A stretch of 46,971 bases of DNA from Pseudomonadota bacterium (GTDB lineage: Bacteria > Pseudomonadota > Alphaproteobacteria > Rhizobiales > Hyphomicrobiaceae), in the NCBI GenBank assembly GCA_023405815.1, contig JAEXXM010000012.1:1-46971 (forward strand). Direction: 5' to 3'. The notes under the pieces were generated by a model. That model ran no database searches and was not told where the DNA came from. It was given only the letters and a program-made list of their open reading frames with translations. Both the position numbers and the translations under genes were made by a program. Below are positions 1 through 9,055 of this stretch, piece after piece (the stretch's first letter is position 1; each line of letters begins with the position of its first letter).

Positions 1-765
1 ATATCGGCGGGCTCGCAAGAGATCTCCTCGGCTGCCGACGACCTCTCTCGTCGCACCGAGCGTCAGGCGGCAAGCCTGGAAGAGACGGTGGCTGCGCTGG
101 AGGAGATCACGGCCACGGTGAAGACCGCGGCGCAGGGTGCTTCCCAAGCCCGCGAGGCCGTCGCCGTGGCGACTAACGATGCGGAAGAGGGCGGCAAGGT
201 CGCACGCGCCGCGATCGGGGCGATGGGCAACATCGACAAGTCGTCCGAGCAGATCTCGCAGATCATCGGCGTGATCGACGAGATCGCGTTCCAGACAAAT
301 CTTCTGGCCCTCAATGCAGGCGTCGAAGCGGCCCGGGCCGGCGAAGCGGGACGCGGATTTGCCGTCGTCGCGTCGGAGGTTCGCGCGCTGGCGCAGCGCT
401 CGGCCGATGCGGCAAAGCAGATCAAGGGGCTCATATCGACATCGACCACGCAGGTGAAGGAAGGTGTCGATCTCGTTGCTCAGACCGGCAGTGCGTTCGA
501 GCGCATCGTCACACGGGTAGCCGACATCAATGGAGTCGTCGCCGGTATCGCCAGCGGGGCGCAGCAGCAGGTCGTCGCGCTTCAGGAGGTGAACGTGGCC
601 GTGGGCGAGATCGACCGCGTGACGCAGCAGAACGCGGCTATGGCGGAGGAGGCCACGGCGGCGAGCAAGTCCCTCGTCGACAAGACGATCGATCTCGACC
701 GCCTGCTCGGGACGTTCCATTTGGGAGGCGCGGCTGCGACGCAAAGGCGACCACGGGCCGCTTAG
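1..765 (+). CDS. Methyl-accepting chemotaxis protein, C-terminal signalling domain (5' truncated)
   Basis: The frame is open from base 1, so only the cytoplasmic part of the receptor is seen and the sensor and membrane segments lie outside the window. The sequence is an uninterrupted coiled-coil of heptads with the conserved hairpin tip that contacts CheA and CheW (EIAFQTNLLALNAGVEAARA, then GRGFAVVASEVRALA). This is the hallmark of the MCP signal domain. The C-terminus ends RRPRAA and has no CheR/CheB-tethering pentapeptide. The family relays ligand binding to the CheA kinase. The ligand cannot be inferred. A short gap and a convergent tRNA gene follow. Confidence 0.95.
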   Translation: MSAGSQEISSAADDLSRRTERQAASLEETVAALEEITATVKTAAQGASQAREAVAVATNDAEEGGKVARAAIGAMGNIDKSSEQISQIIGVIDEIAFQTNLLALNAGVEAARAGEAGRGFAVVASEVRALAQRSADAAKQIKGLISTSTTQVKEGVDLVAQTGSAFERIVTRVADINGVVAGIASGAQQQVVALQEVNVAVGEIDRVTQQNAAMAEEATAASKSLVDKTIDLDRLLGTFHLGGAAATQRRPRAA

Positions 766-797
766 CGCCGTCTCGACTTCAAGAGGTATCGAGGAAA

Positions 798-872
798 TGG
801 TGGGCGGTATAGGGATTGAACCTATGACCCCACGCGTGTGAAGCGTGTGCTCTACCGCTGAGCTAACCGCCC
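798..872 (-). tRNA. tRNA-Val (anticodon CAC)
   Basis: Read on the minus strand this folds into a full cloverleaf: acceptor GGGCGGT paired with ACCGCCC, D-stem GCTC/GAGC, anticodon stem CACGC/GCGTG around loop TTCACAC (anticodon CAC, reading GUG), and T-stem ATAGG/CCTAT with loop TTCAATC. The discriminator base is A at 801 and the 3' CCA is encoded at 798-800. Without CCA the gene is 72 nt. It lies convergent to the chemoreceptor gene. Confidence 0.95.
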
Positions 873-959
873 GAACCGGGAATGATATGCGGGACGGCCC
901 TTATGCGAGCGGCCGCCCGCCCATGTCAAGCTACTCCCTGACCGCTCGCTGCGGCCCGT

Positions 960-1967
960 TCAGGGAAGAAGCGAGAATGAGTGCGCGATCTTGGGGAACT
1001 CGGCGGCGACCTTGGCCACGTCCTGCGGGGTGGCGATGCCGATGAGGCGAAAATAGCCGCCGTCCTTGCCGAGCAGCACCGCCTGATAGAGGCGGATGGG
1101 CTTGCCATCATCCTCGTCCACGGCTTCGGCCTCCAGCTCAAATCCGTCCAGGCCGCCGACGATGACGGGCCGCGGCTTGCCGGGCTTCAGGTCTTTGTAG
1201 CCGGGCAATGACGCCAGGAGGCCGACGGCCAGCTTCTCGGGCTCCGTCACTGGCCTCTTGTCGAGCGAGGGCGCGACCATGAATGCCGAGCGCGCGTCGC
1301 CGGTGCGGTCGGGCTCGAGGCGGCCGTCGAGGGTGTAGACCTTGCTGGTGCCCACCAGCTTCCCGGCCTCCTTGAAGGGGCCGAGATAGCTGAGTGCGTA
1401 GAGATCATGTACCGCCGGCTTCTCCGTCGTCCTGGCTGTCGCCAGCACGCGCTCGATGTCCTCCGGCTTCACGTGACCGTCGTCGAGCGACCGCTTGGGC
1501 ACGTTGACGGAGACCAGCACGGTCTGATCCGCGGTGCGGAAGAGGACGAAGAACTTGGCATAGGTGCCGGCTTCGGATTTCTGCACCGCACGCATGTAGA
1601 CGTGGGCGTCAGAGCGCGGCAGAGCCCCCTTCTCGACATTGCTGATCCCGCGCTTCGCAAGCTCCTCCGCGGTGAAGCCCTGTGCCATCTTGTCGTACTC
1701 GCCGACCGGGGCCTCGAGGATGACGTATGAGACGCCGGTGGCATCGTCCTGAAATCCCGAGAACAGGGGCGACGGGACGTAGCTCGCGGGAAGGTCGAGG
1801 ACGACGCGGCTGTTCGGGGCCTGCTGGGAGGTCGCGTAGGCATGCGTTGGCAGCCCCGCGCCGACCAGGGCCATGAGAAGCAAGACCGCCAGCGCTGCGC
1901 GGCAACGCCCATAAAACCGCCGCGCCGAGGTTGTGGTTGATGGAGACGGCGCAATCGGCAGCAGCAT
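960..1967 (-). CDS. Exported protein of unknown function (335 aa)
   Basis: I do not recognise a family. The N-terminus has several Arg residues and then a hydrophobic segment at about residues 24-40 ending near THAYA, consistent with a Sec signal peptide, so the protein is probably periplasmic. The mature part is mixed alpha/beta with no cysteine pairs, no repeats and no recognisable catalytic motif. The start at 1967 is the first ATG of the frame and gives an unusually long n-region; a later start close to the hydrophobic core is possible. It is divergent from the RND exporter gene, with about 237 bp between them. Confidence 0.7.
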   Translation of the reverse strand: MLLPIAPSPSTTTSARRFYGRCRAALAVLLLMALVGAGLPTHAYATSQQAPNSRVVLDLPASYVPSPLFSGFQDDATGVSYVILEAPVGEYDKMAQGFTAEELAKRGISNVEKGALPRSDAHVYMRAVQKSEAGTYAKFFVLFRTADQTVLVSVNVPKRSLDDGHVKPEDIERVLATARTTEKPAVHDLYALSYLGPFKEAGKLVGTSKVYTLDGRLEPDRTGDARSAFMVAPSLDKRPVTEPEKLAVGLLASLPGYKDLKPGKPRPVIVGGLDGFELEAEAVDEDDGKPIRLYQAVLLGKDGGYFRLIGIATPQDVAKVAAEFPKIAHSFSLLP

Positions 1968-2204
1968 TGGGGGGTCCGGCGGGATGCTTGGGGCGGCCAG
2001 AAAAGGACGCCGCCCTTACGGCCATATTGGGGCGCTTACCGTTGCAGAGAAGCCTCTCCATCGGGGCACTTCACAGGCCGTGCCGCAAATGCAACCATCC
2101 GCCCGCGCTTGCCGATTCCACGTGGCGCGTTGCCAACTAGCGTGGGACAAAATGGCTCTGGCGCCGTAAACGACAAGCCCAAATGACGCGCCGGTGGGGG
2201 ACCC

Positions 2205-4577
2205 ATGGATAGCGACAAGGGCGCGCCGCGCCGATCGTTCCTGTTTTCGTTCGGATTGGACCGAATCGGGCTCATTGCGCTCAAGGCGCCGTTCGTCTCG
2301 CTCCTCCTCATCCTCACGCTGACGGTACTCGCCGGCATCGGACTGTCGCGGCTGCAGGTGGACGATTCCCTCTCGGAGCTGTTCCGCACCGATACAGAGG
2401 AGTTCCGCCGCTACGAGGAGATCGACCGGCGGTTCCCGTCGAGCGAGTTCGACGTGCTCGTGGTCGTCGAGGGCAAGGACCTCCTGAAACGCAAGCAGCT
2501 CGAGACCTTCGCCGGGCTGACGACGGAGCTGCAGCTCGTCGACGGCGTCGCGGGTCTCGTCTCGATGCTGTCGGCGCGCGACAAGCCGGATGCGACGGGT
2601 TACCCGCCTCCGCTGGTGCCCGACGAGATGCCGGAGGACGGGCCGGCCTACGACGCCATGCTTGCGGCGCTGAAGTCGAACGACATCGTCAAAGGCAAGT
2701 TCCTGTCCGACGACGGCGAGCTGGCGTTGATCGTCATCGCGCTCGATCGCAACGTGGTGCGCGAGCGCAGCGCCCGCACGGTGATCGGCGAGATCAACGC
2801 GACGGTCGAGGAGCAACTGACGGACAGCGGTCTCACGGCCAAGCTGACCGGCGCTCCAGTCATGCAGCTGGAGATCCGCAATGCCGTGGAGCGCGACCGG
2901 CTCGTCTACAACGGCCTCGGCTTCGTGGTGGGCATCGGCATCGCATACCTATTCTTCCGGCGGTTGTCGCTCACCATCATCGCCGTGCTGGGGCCGGCCA
3001 TCGCCATCTTCTGGACGCTCGGCGTCCTCGGCGCGATGGACTTCCGCCTCAACCTGTTCATCAACGTCATCACGCCGCTGATCCTGGTCTCGGGCTTCTC
3101 GGATTCGATGCACCTCGTCATGTCGATCCGGCGCGACATCCTCTCCGGCATGGATCGGATCGAGGCGGCGCGCAATGCGGTGCTGGACGTGGCGCCGGCC
3201 TGCCTGCTGACGGCCATGAACCAGGCCATCTCCATCGTCTCGTTCGCTTTTGCGGATTCCGCGCTGATCCGGACGTTCGGCTTCGCGGCGCTTATGGCGG
3301 TCGGCATCTCCTATACCGCCGTCGCCGTCGTGGTGCCGACGCTCGCCGCGCTGCTGGTGCGGCGCGAGAAGGCGATGGCGGTCGACCCGCACGTGCAGGA
3401 AGAAGGCGGCGTCGGCGTCCTGCAGCGGATCACCGATGCGATCGTGCGCACCGTGGCCGCCAATGCCGGCATCTTCTTCACGCTGGCGCTCATCGCCACG
3501 GTGCTGTGCGGCCTGGCCTACAGCCAGCTCCAGCCGCACTATCGGCTCGCCGATCAGGTGCCGGACAAGGAGCAGGCGCTGGCCGCGACGGGGCGCCTCG
3601 ACGCCAAGCTCACCGGCGCCAATCCCATGCACGTGATGATCCGCTGGACAGGGGATCAGTCGATCTACGATCCGGCGACGCTGACGGCCATCGCGCAGGC
3701 GCACGACGTCCTCGAGCAGCGCGCCGGCCTCGGCAACGTCTGGTCGCTCGAGAGCCTTCGGCGGTGGCTGGCTGCGGCCGGCGACTCCAGCATCGAGAAC
3801 GTGAAGAAATACGTCGGTCTCCTGCCGGAGCATCTGGTGCGCCGATTCATCGCCGCCGACGAAAAGGCGGTGCTGGTGACGGCGCGCCTCCCAGACGTCG
3901 ATGCGAGCGAAATCCTGCCGGTGGTCGACAAGCTCGACAAGGAGCTGGAGCCGATCCGCCAGGCCAACCCGGGCTATGAGATTTCGGTTACCGGCCTGCC
4001 GGCCATCGCGGCGCGCAACTCCGCCAAGCTCATCTGGGACCTCAACTGGGGTCTCGTCGGGGACATGTTCATCATCTTCATCTTCCTCGGCATTGCCCTG
4101 CGCTCGGTGCTGGTCGGCGTCGCCAGCATCATGCCGTCGCTGTTCCCCATCTTTGCGACGGGCGCCATCCTTTGGGTGACGGGCGAGGGCCTGCAGTTCG
4201 CCTCCATCGTCGCGATCACGGTGGCCTTCTCGCTGGCGATCGACTCCACCATCCACTTCCTCAACCGCTTCCGGCTGGAAGAGGACAAGATCGGCGCGAC
4301 GCAGGAGACAGCCTACGCCGCACTGATGCGGGCGGCGCATCACATAGGTCCGCCAGTGGTGCTCACCACCATCGTGCTGGCGATGGGCCTCGGCGTGACG
4401 ATGCTGTCGCACCTTCCGTCGCTGCGCCTCTTCGGCGAGCTCGCGGGCGTGTGCCTGTTTGCGTCGCTGATCGGACAGCTGGTGATCCTGCCGGCGGTGC
4501 TGATGGTGGGGCGCCGGCTTCTGCCGCGGCGCGCCAGCCCGACGCGCGAGGCCGTCTCAGAGACTGTCGAGACGTGA
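2205..4577 (+). CDS. MMPL/RND-superfamily exporter (790 aa)
   Basis: The layout is that of the MMPL/sterol-sensing-like RND branch. There is one membrane segment at about residues 24-46, a large periplasmic loop to about 225, and a cluster of membrane helices to about 390. This arrangement then repeats (helix near 415, loop, helices from about 610 to the end). The second half has the typical intramembrane FSLAIDSTIHF stretch and the first half the matching GFSDSMH, so both proton-relay-type Asp positions are present. GGGGGA lies just before the ATG. Relatives export lipids or hydrophobic compounds, including the hopanoid-linked HpnN group. No hopanoid genes are nearby, so the substrate is open. 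Its 3' end overlaps the convergent gph gene by 21 bp. Confidence 0.85.
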   Translation: MDSDKGAPRRSFLFSFGLDRIGLIALKAPFVSLLLILTLTVLAGIGLSRLQVDDSLSELFRTDTEEFRRYEEIDRRFPSSEFDVLVVVEGKDLLKRKQLETFAGLTTELQLVDGVAGLVSMLSARDKPDATGYPPPLVPDEMPEDGPAYDAMLAALKSNDIVKGKFLSDDGELALIVIALDRNVVRERSARTVIGEINATVEEQLTDSGLTAKLTGAPVMQLEIRNAVERDRLVYNGLGFVVGIGIAYLFFRRLSLTIIAVLGPAIAIFWTLGVLGAMDFRLNLFINVITPLILVSGFSDSMHLVMSIRRDILSGMDRIEAARNAVLDVAPACLLTAMNQAISIVSFAFADSALIRTFGFAALMAVGISYTAVAVVVPTLAALLVRREKAMAVDPHVQEEGGVGVLQRITDAIVRTVAANAGIFFTLALIATVLCGLAYSQLQPHYRLADQVPDKEQALAATGRLDAKLTGANPMHVMIRWTGDQSIYDPATLTAIAQAHDVLEQRAGLGNVWSLESLRRWLAAAGDSSIENVKKYVGLLPEHLVRRFIAADEKAVLVTARLPDVDASEILPVVDKLDKELEPIRQANPGYEISVTGLPAIAARNSAKLIWDLNWGLVGDMFIIFIFLGIALRSVLVGVASIMPSLFPIFATGAILWVTGEGLQFASIVAITVAFSLAIDSTIHFLNRFRLEEDKIGATQETAYAALMRAAHHIGPPVVLTTIVLAMGLGVTMLSHLPSLRLFGELAGVCLFASLIGQLVILPAVLMVGRRLLPRRASPTREAVSETVET

Positions 4578-5246
4578 GGGGGCGTAAAGGCCGGCGATAG
4601 CCGGCTCGAGATCGCGGAAGTGGTCGATGACCACGTCGGGTTCGAAGGCGGCGACCGGCGTCTCGGTATAGCCGAAGCTAACCCCGATCACGGGTACGCC
4701 TGCTGCCTTGGCGGTGGCGACGTCGACGCCGCTGTCGCCGATCATGATGGCACGTTCCTTGTCGCCCCCCGCGAGGCTGATGGTGCCGAGCAGGGCGTCC
4801 GGATGCGGCTTGGCGGCGCCGAGCGTATCGCGGCCGGCGACGGCGACGAAGTAGCGGGAAAGATCAAGGGCATCGAGCAGCAGGCGCGACATGCGCTCGA
4901 TCTTGTTGGTGCACACGGCGAGCTTGACGCCCTGGGCCTTGAATTTCTGCAAGAGCGGGACGATGCCCTCGAACGGGCGGCTCGTATCGGCGATGTGGTC
5001 GCCATAGAAATCGAGATAGCGCTTCAGAAGCGCCTCGTGCTGGGCCTCGGACATGGTTTCGGCGGCGGGTCCGACGGCCCTGAAGATCATGTGCTTGGCG
5101 CCGTGCCCGACAAAGGGGCGAAGGGTCTGCTCGTCGACGCGCGGCAGACCTAAGTGATCCAAGACATGGTTGGTCGAGGCCACGAGATCGGGGGCGGTGT
5201 CCACAAGCGTGCCGTCGAGGTCGAAAACGAGGGTCAGATCGCGCAT
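4557..5246 (-). CDS. gph: Phosphoglycolate phosphatase (HAD superfamily)
   Basis: HAD hydrolase of 229 aa. Motif I is VFDLDGTLVDTAPDL, with nucleophile and acid Asp at residues 9 and 11. Motif II is the CTNK stretch, and motif III/IV is the K-PHPD then MIGDSGVDV region near residues 165-190. The cap domain lies between motifs I and II. Gph removes 2-phosphoglycolate formed by Rubisco oxygenation or DNA 3'-end repair. Length and motif spacing match Gph, although other small-phosphate specificities in this subfamily cannot be excluded. AGG lies 6 bases before the ATG. The 3' ends of this gene and the RND exporter gene overlap by 21 bp. Confidence 0.85.
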   Translation of the reverse strand: MRDLTLVFDLDGTLVDTAPDLVASTNHVLDHLGLPRVDEQTLRPFVGHGAKHMIFRAVGPAAETMSEAQHEALLKRYLDFYGDHIADTSRPFEGIVPLLQKFKAQGVKLAVCTNKIERMSRLLLDALDLSRYFVAVAGRDTLGAAKPHPDALLGTISLAGGDKERAIMIGDSGVDVATAKAAGVPVIGVSFGYTETPVAAFEPDVVIDHFRDLEPAIAGLYAPSRLDSL

Positions 5247-5315
5247 GTGGCCTCGAATAGCCCGATTAAGGGGGGCAAAGCAGCGGACGCAGCGCCGCGG
5301 CGAGGGTTATGTACC

Positions 5316-5344
5316 TTGAAACGCGGGGGTGCGCATCTTAGACA
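5316..5344 (+). promoter_or_regulatory. Possible promoter for the succinate-semialdehyde dehydrogenase gene
   Basis: TTGAAA at 5316-5321 and TAGACA at 5339-5344 are separated by 17 bp, placing a transcript start about 30 bases before the ATG at 5383. The -35 matches five of six consensus bases and the -10 is weak. A second -10-like TATAAC at 5365-5370 has no good -35. Confidence 0.3.
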
Positions 5345-5382
5345 ATGGCTGGCCGTCAGCCCCCTATAACCCGGTGCCGCTT

Positions 5383-6828
5383 ATGGACAAAAGCCTCCTT
5401 ACCCTGCTCAAGACGCAAGCCTTCATCGATGGAGCCTGGGTCGGCGAGCCGCGCACGCCGGTGATCGACAAGGCGACGGGGCAAGAGATCGCCCGCGTTC
5501 CGGATCTTGGCGCGGAGGAGACGAATGCGGCCATCGCGGCGGCGCACCGTGCCCTTCCGGCGTGGTCGAAGCTGCTCGCCAAGGAGCGCTCGAACATCAT
5601 CCGGCGCTGGTACGAGCTGATCGTCGAGAACGCGGACGAGCTGGCGCTGCTGCTCACCAAGGAGCAAGGCAAGCCGCTCGCGGAAGCGCGCGGCGAGATC
5701 ATCTACGGGGCCAATTTCGTCGAGCTGTTCGCGGAAGAAGCAAAGCGCGTCTACGGTGAGATCATCCCGACGCACAAGGCGGATGCACGCGTCGTCGTCA
5801 TGAAGCAGCCGATCGGCGTCGTCGGCGCGATCACGCCGTGGAATTTTCCGTCGGCGATGATCACGCGCAAGGTGTCGCCGGCGCTGGCCGCCGGGTGCAC
5901 GGTCGTGGTCAAGCCGGCCGAGGACACGCCGCTGTCGGCGCTGGCGCTGGCGGAGCTGGCGCAGCGGGCAGGCGTGCCGAAGGGCGTCCTCAACGTCGTC
6001 ACGACGCAGAACCCAGCTCCGGTCGGGCGTGCGCTCACCGAGAGTCCGCTGGTGCGCATGATCACGTTCACCGGCTCGACCGAGGTGGGCAAGATCCTGA
6101 TGGAGCAGTCGGCGCGTACGGTGAAGCGCGTCGGCATGGAGCTCGGCGGCAACGCGCCGTTTATCGTGTTCGACGACGCCGATCTCGATCGCGCCGTCGC
6201 AGGGGCGCTCGCGTCCAAGTTCCGCAACGCGGGCCAGACTTGCGTGTGCGCCAACCGCATCCTGGTTCAGGACGGTGTCTACGACGCCTTCGCCGAGAAG
6301 CTGACGGCTGCGGTCAAGGCGCTCAAGGTTGGTCCCGGGGTCGATGCCGGGGTCACGGTCGGCCCGCTGATCAACAAGGCTGCCCTCGAGAAGGTCGAGG
6401 AGCACGTCGCCGATGCGGTGAAGCACGGCGCCAAGGTCGTCATCGGCGGCAAGCCTTCGCCTTTGGGCGGCAACTTCTACGAGCCGACGGTGCTCACCGG
6501 GGTGACACCGAAGATGAAGGTCTCGCGCGAGGAGACGTTCGGGCCGGTGGCGCCGCTGTTCCGCTTCCATACCGAGGAGGAGGCGGTGCACATGGCCAAC
6601 GACACCCCGTTCGGGCTCGCGGCCTACTTCTTCAGCCGCGACATGGGGCGGTGCTGGCGCGTCGCCGAGGCGCTGGAATACGGCATCATCGGCGTCAACG
6701 AGGGTCTGACCTCGACCGAGATCGCTCCCTTCGGCGGCTGGAAGGAGAGCGGCATCGGGCGCGAGGGGTCGCATCACGGCATCGAGGAGTTCCTCGAGAT
6801 GAAATACACCCTGATGGGCGGCCTCTAG
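5383..6828 (+). CDS. gabD: NAD(P)-dependent succinate-semialdehyde dehydrogenase
   Basis: Aldehyde dehydrogenase of 481 aa. It has the Rossmann nucleotide region ITPWNFP, the general-base Glu in MELGGNAP (residue 253) and the catalytic Cys in NAGQTCVCANR (residue 287). These sit two residues from the E. coli GabD positions. GabD-type enzymes oxidise succinate semialdehyde to succinate in GABA and related catabolism; other short semialdehydes are possible. The frame runs upstream to 5329, but ATG 5383 (MDKSLLTLLKTQAFIDGAW) aligns with family N-termini and the extra 18 residues look untranslated. No gabT or GABA permease is adjacent. Confidence 0.85.
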   Translation: MDKSLLTLLKTQAFIDGAWVGEPRTPVIDKATGQEIARVPDLGAEETNAAIAAAHRALPAWSKLLAKERSNIIRRWYELIVENADELALLLTKEQGKPLAEARGEIIYGANFVELFAEEAKRVYGEIIPTHKADARVVVMKQPIGVVGAITPWNFPSAMITRKVSPALAAGCTVVVKPAEDTPLSALALAELAQRAGVPKGVLNVVTTQNPAPVGRALTESPLVRMITFTGSTEVGKILMEQSARTVKRVGMELGGNAPFIVFDDADLDRAVAGALASKFRNAGQTCVCANRILVQDGVYDAFAEKLTAAVKALKVGPGVDAGVTVGPLINKAALEKVEEHVADAVKHGAKVVIGGKPSPLGGNFYEPTVLTGVTPKMKVSREETFGPVAPLFRFHTEEEAVHMANDTPFGLAAYFFSRDMGRCWRVAEALEYGIIGVNEGLTSTEIAPFGGWKESGIGREGSHHGIEEFLEMKYTLMGGL

Positions 6829-6920
6829 GCATCCGTTTCAACCTCGCTCTTGCGTCCGGATCGCGGTGCGCGTACGGCAGCGCATCCAGATCGTCCGGTT
6901 TGGCCAATTGCGGGGAAACC

Positions 6921-7631
6921 ATGAGCCAAGACGCATTGAAGGTGGCAGCGGCCGAGCGCGCGCTGGCCTTTGTCGAGCCGGGCATGCGGCTCGGCCTCGG
7001 AACGGGCTCGACGACGGCGAAGTTCGTCGACGCGCTGGGGCGGAAGGTGGCTGCCGGCCTCGATGTCCTCTGCGTCGCGACCTCCGAAGCGACGGAGCAG
7101 CAGGCTTCGAAGCTCGGCATCCGCATGTCGACGCTGGACGAGACGCCGTTCCTCGATCTCACCGTCGACGGTGCCGACGAGGTGGACGGCGAGTTGCGGC
7201 TGATCAAGGGTGGCGGGGGGGCGCTGTTGCGCGAGAAGATCGTCGCGACCGCATCGGGCCGGTTGATCGTGATCGCGGACGACTCCAAGAAGGTCGAAAC
7301 CCTGGGCGCGTTTCCTTTGCCGCTGGAGGTCGTTCCGTTCGGCCTCACGGCGACGCGGAACATGATCACCGCGCTTGCCGCCGATGTCGGCTGCGAGGGC
7401 GATGTTCGCGTGCGCATGCTGGCCAACGGCAAACCTTTTCTCACGGACAACGGCAACCTGATCCTCGACTGCCACTTCGGCCGCATCGACGAGCCCGAGG
7501 AGCTTGACGAGGCGCTGAAGCTCATTCCCGGCGTGATCGAGAACGGCTTGTTCATCGGCATCGCCGACCTTGCCATCATCGCCGCAGCGGACGGCATTAC
7601 GCTGATCGGCGCCGAGGACGACGAGATCTGA
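6921..7631 (+). CDS. rpiA: Ribose-5-phosphate isomerase A
   Basis: RpiA of 236 aa interconverts ribose-5-phosphate and ribulose-5-phosphate in the pentose phosphate pathway. The phosphate-binding GLGTGSTT lies at residues 25-32, the catalytic VDGADEVD starts at 82, and GGGGALLREKI carries the base Glu. The frame stays open far upstream (from 5838) only because of GC-rich codons. The start at 6921 (MSQDALKVAAAERAL) matches the family N-terminus and has GGGGA 6 bases before it. It runs 16 bp ahead of the glutathione reductase gene, so the two are probably co-transcribed. Confidence 0.95.
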   Translation: MSQDALKVAAAERALAFVEPGMRLGLGTGSTTAKFVDALGRKVAAGLDVLCVATSEATEQQASKLGIRMSTLDETPFLDLTVDGADEVDGELRLIKGGGGALLREKIVATASGRLIVIADDSKKVETLGAFPLPLEVVPFGLTATRNMITALAADVGCEGDVRVRMLANGKPFLTDNGNLILDCHFGRIDEPEELDEALKLIPGVIENGLFIGIADLAIIAAADGITLIGAEDDEI

Positions 7632-7647
7632 TCGCGCGGTGGTGGAC

Positions 7648-9030
7648 ATGGCTCAGCACGACTACGACCTGTTCGTCATCGGGGCCGGCTCGGGCGGCGT
7701 GCGCGCGGCGCGCATCGCTGCCGGCTATGGCGCGAGAGTTGCCATTGCCGAGGAGTACCGCGTCGGCGGCACGTGCGTGATCCGCGGCTGCGTGCCGAAG
7801 AAGCTGCTCGTCTATGCCAGCCGTTTCGCCGACGAGTTCGAGGACGCGCGCGGGTTCGGCTGGACGGTCGGCGAGACGAGCTTTGACTGGGCGTCGCTGG
7901 TCGCGGCGAAGGACAAGGAGCTGTCGCGCCTCGAGGCGGCGTACCGGACGAACCTCGGCAAATCGGGGGTCGAGATCATCGAGGAGCGAGCCTCAGTCGA
8001 GGGGGCGAATGCGATCAAGCTCACGAAGTCGGGCCGAACAGTCACGGCGGGAAAGATACTGATCGCGACGGGCGGCAGACCCTCGCTCGCGGAGCCTCGT
8101 CCTGGGCTCGAGCACGTCATCACCTCGAACGAGGCGTTCGATCTACCGCGGCTGCCGGCCAGCATCGTCATCGCCGGCGGCGGCTACATTGCCGTCGAGT
8201 TCGCCGGCATCTTCTCGCGCTTCGGCGTCAAGACGACGCTCATCTATCGCGGCGACAAGATCCTGCGCGGCTTCGACGAGGACCTGCGCGATAGGCTCAC
8301 AGAAGCCTACTTGAATCAGGGCATCCGCATCGTCACGGGCAACATATTCACGCATTTCGAGAAGACCGCTGCCGGCCTCGTCGGCCATCTTTCGGGTGGC
8401 GGGACGCTCGAGGCCGAGCAGATCATGTTCGCCGTCGGCCGCACCCCAAACACGGCGGGACTCGGCCTCGAAGGGGTGGGCGTCAGGCTCGGCGGGAAAG
8501 GCCACGTCGTCGTCAACGAGTATTCCAAGTCGTCGGTGGACAGCATCTTTGCCGTTGGAGACGTGACGGACAGGGTGGCGCTCACTCCGACGGCCATTCG
8601 CGAAGGGCATGCGTTCGCCGACACCGAGTTCGGCGGCAAGCCGCGCATGATCGAGCACACCTTCGTTCCGACCGCGGTGTTTGCGACGCCGGAGCTTGCC
8701 AGCGTCGGATTCCCAGAGCACCTCGCGCGCGATCACTGCAAAAAGCTCGAGGTCTACAAAGCCGCCTTCCGACCGATGAAAGCGACGCTCTCGGGGCGCG
8801 ATGAGCGCATGTTCATGAAGCTGCTCGTCGATGGGGAGAGCGGGAAGGTCCTCGGCTGTCACATGGCCGGAGAAGGGGCGGCGGAGATCATCCAGATGGC
8901 CGCCATCGCGTTGCGGCTCGGGGCCACGAAGGCCGACTTCGACGCCACCATCGCGCTGCATCCGACGGCGGCGGAAGAGTTCGTCACCATGCGCGAGAAA
9001 TGGATCGCGCCGACGGAAGCGGCCGGCTGA
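7648..9030 (+). CDS. gor: Glutathione-disulfide reductase
   Basis: FAD- and NADPH-dependent reductase of 460 aa that returns oxidised glutathione to GSH. The FAD-binding GAGSGG starts at residue 11. The redox disulfide in GGTCVIRGCVPKK is C43/C48, the NADPH Rossmann motif is GGGYIAVEFAG near 176, and the C-terminal HPTAAEE provides the His-Glu pair. GGTCVIRGC distinguishes it from lipoamide dehydrogenase and mercuric reductase. Two in-frame GTG codons (7639, 7642) lie just before the ATG chosen here. It follows rpiA closely, a sensible pairing because the pentose phosphate pathway supplies NADPH. Confidence 0.93.
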   Translation: MAQHDYDLFVIGAGSGGVRAARIAAGYGARVAIAEEYRVGGTCVIRGCVPKKLLVYASRFADEFEDARGFGWTVGETSFDWASLVAAKDKELSRLEAAYRTNLGKSGVEIIEERASVEGANAIKLTKSGRTVTAGKILIATGGRPSLAEPRPGLEHVITSNEAFDLPRLPASIVIAGGGYIAVEFAGIFSRFGVKTTLIYRGDKILRGFDEDLRDRLTEAYLNQGIRIVTGNIFTHFEKTAAGLVGHLSGGGTLEAEQIMFAVGRTPNTAGLGLEGVGVRLGGKGHVVVNEYSKSSVDSIFAVGDVTDRVALTPTAIREGHAFADTEFGGKPRMIEHTFVPTAVFATPELASVGFPEHLARDHCKKLEVYKAAFRPMKATLSGRDERMFMKLLVDGESGKVLGCHMAGEGAAEIIQMAAIALRLGATKADFDATIALHPTAAEEFVTMREKWIAPTEAAG

Positions 9031-9055
9031 GCCGCAGGTTCACTTGGAGAATTGA

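Noticed and set aside
2949..4412. 487-codon open frame opposite the MMPL/RND exporter gene
   Set aside because: Composition is His/Asp/Gln/Arg-rich without motifs, and the plus strand carries an unmistakable RND exporter.
5838..6920. N-terminal extension of the rpiA frame to 597 codons
   Set aside because: It overlaps gabD in another frame and is Arg/Gly-rich; RpiA homology begins at 6921 with its own ribosome site.
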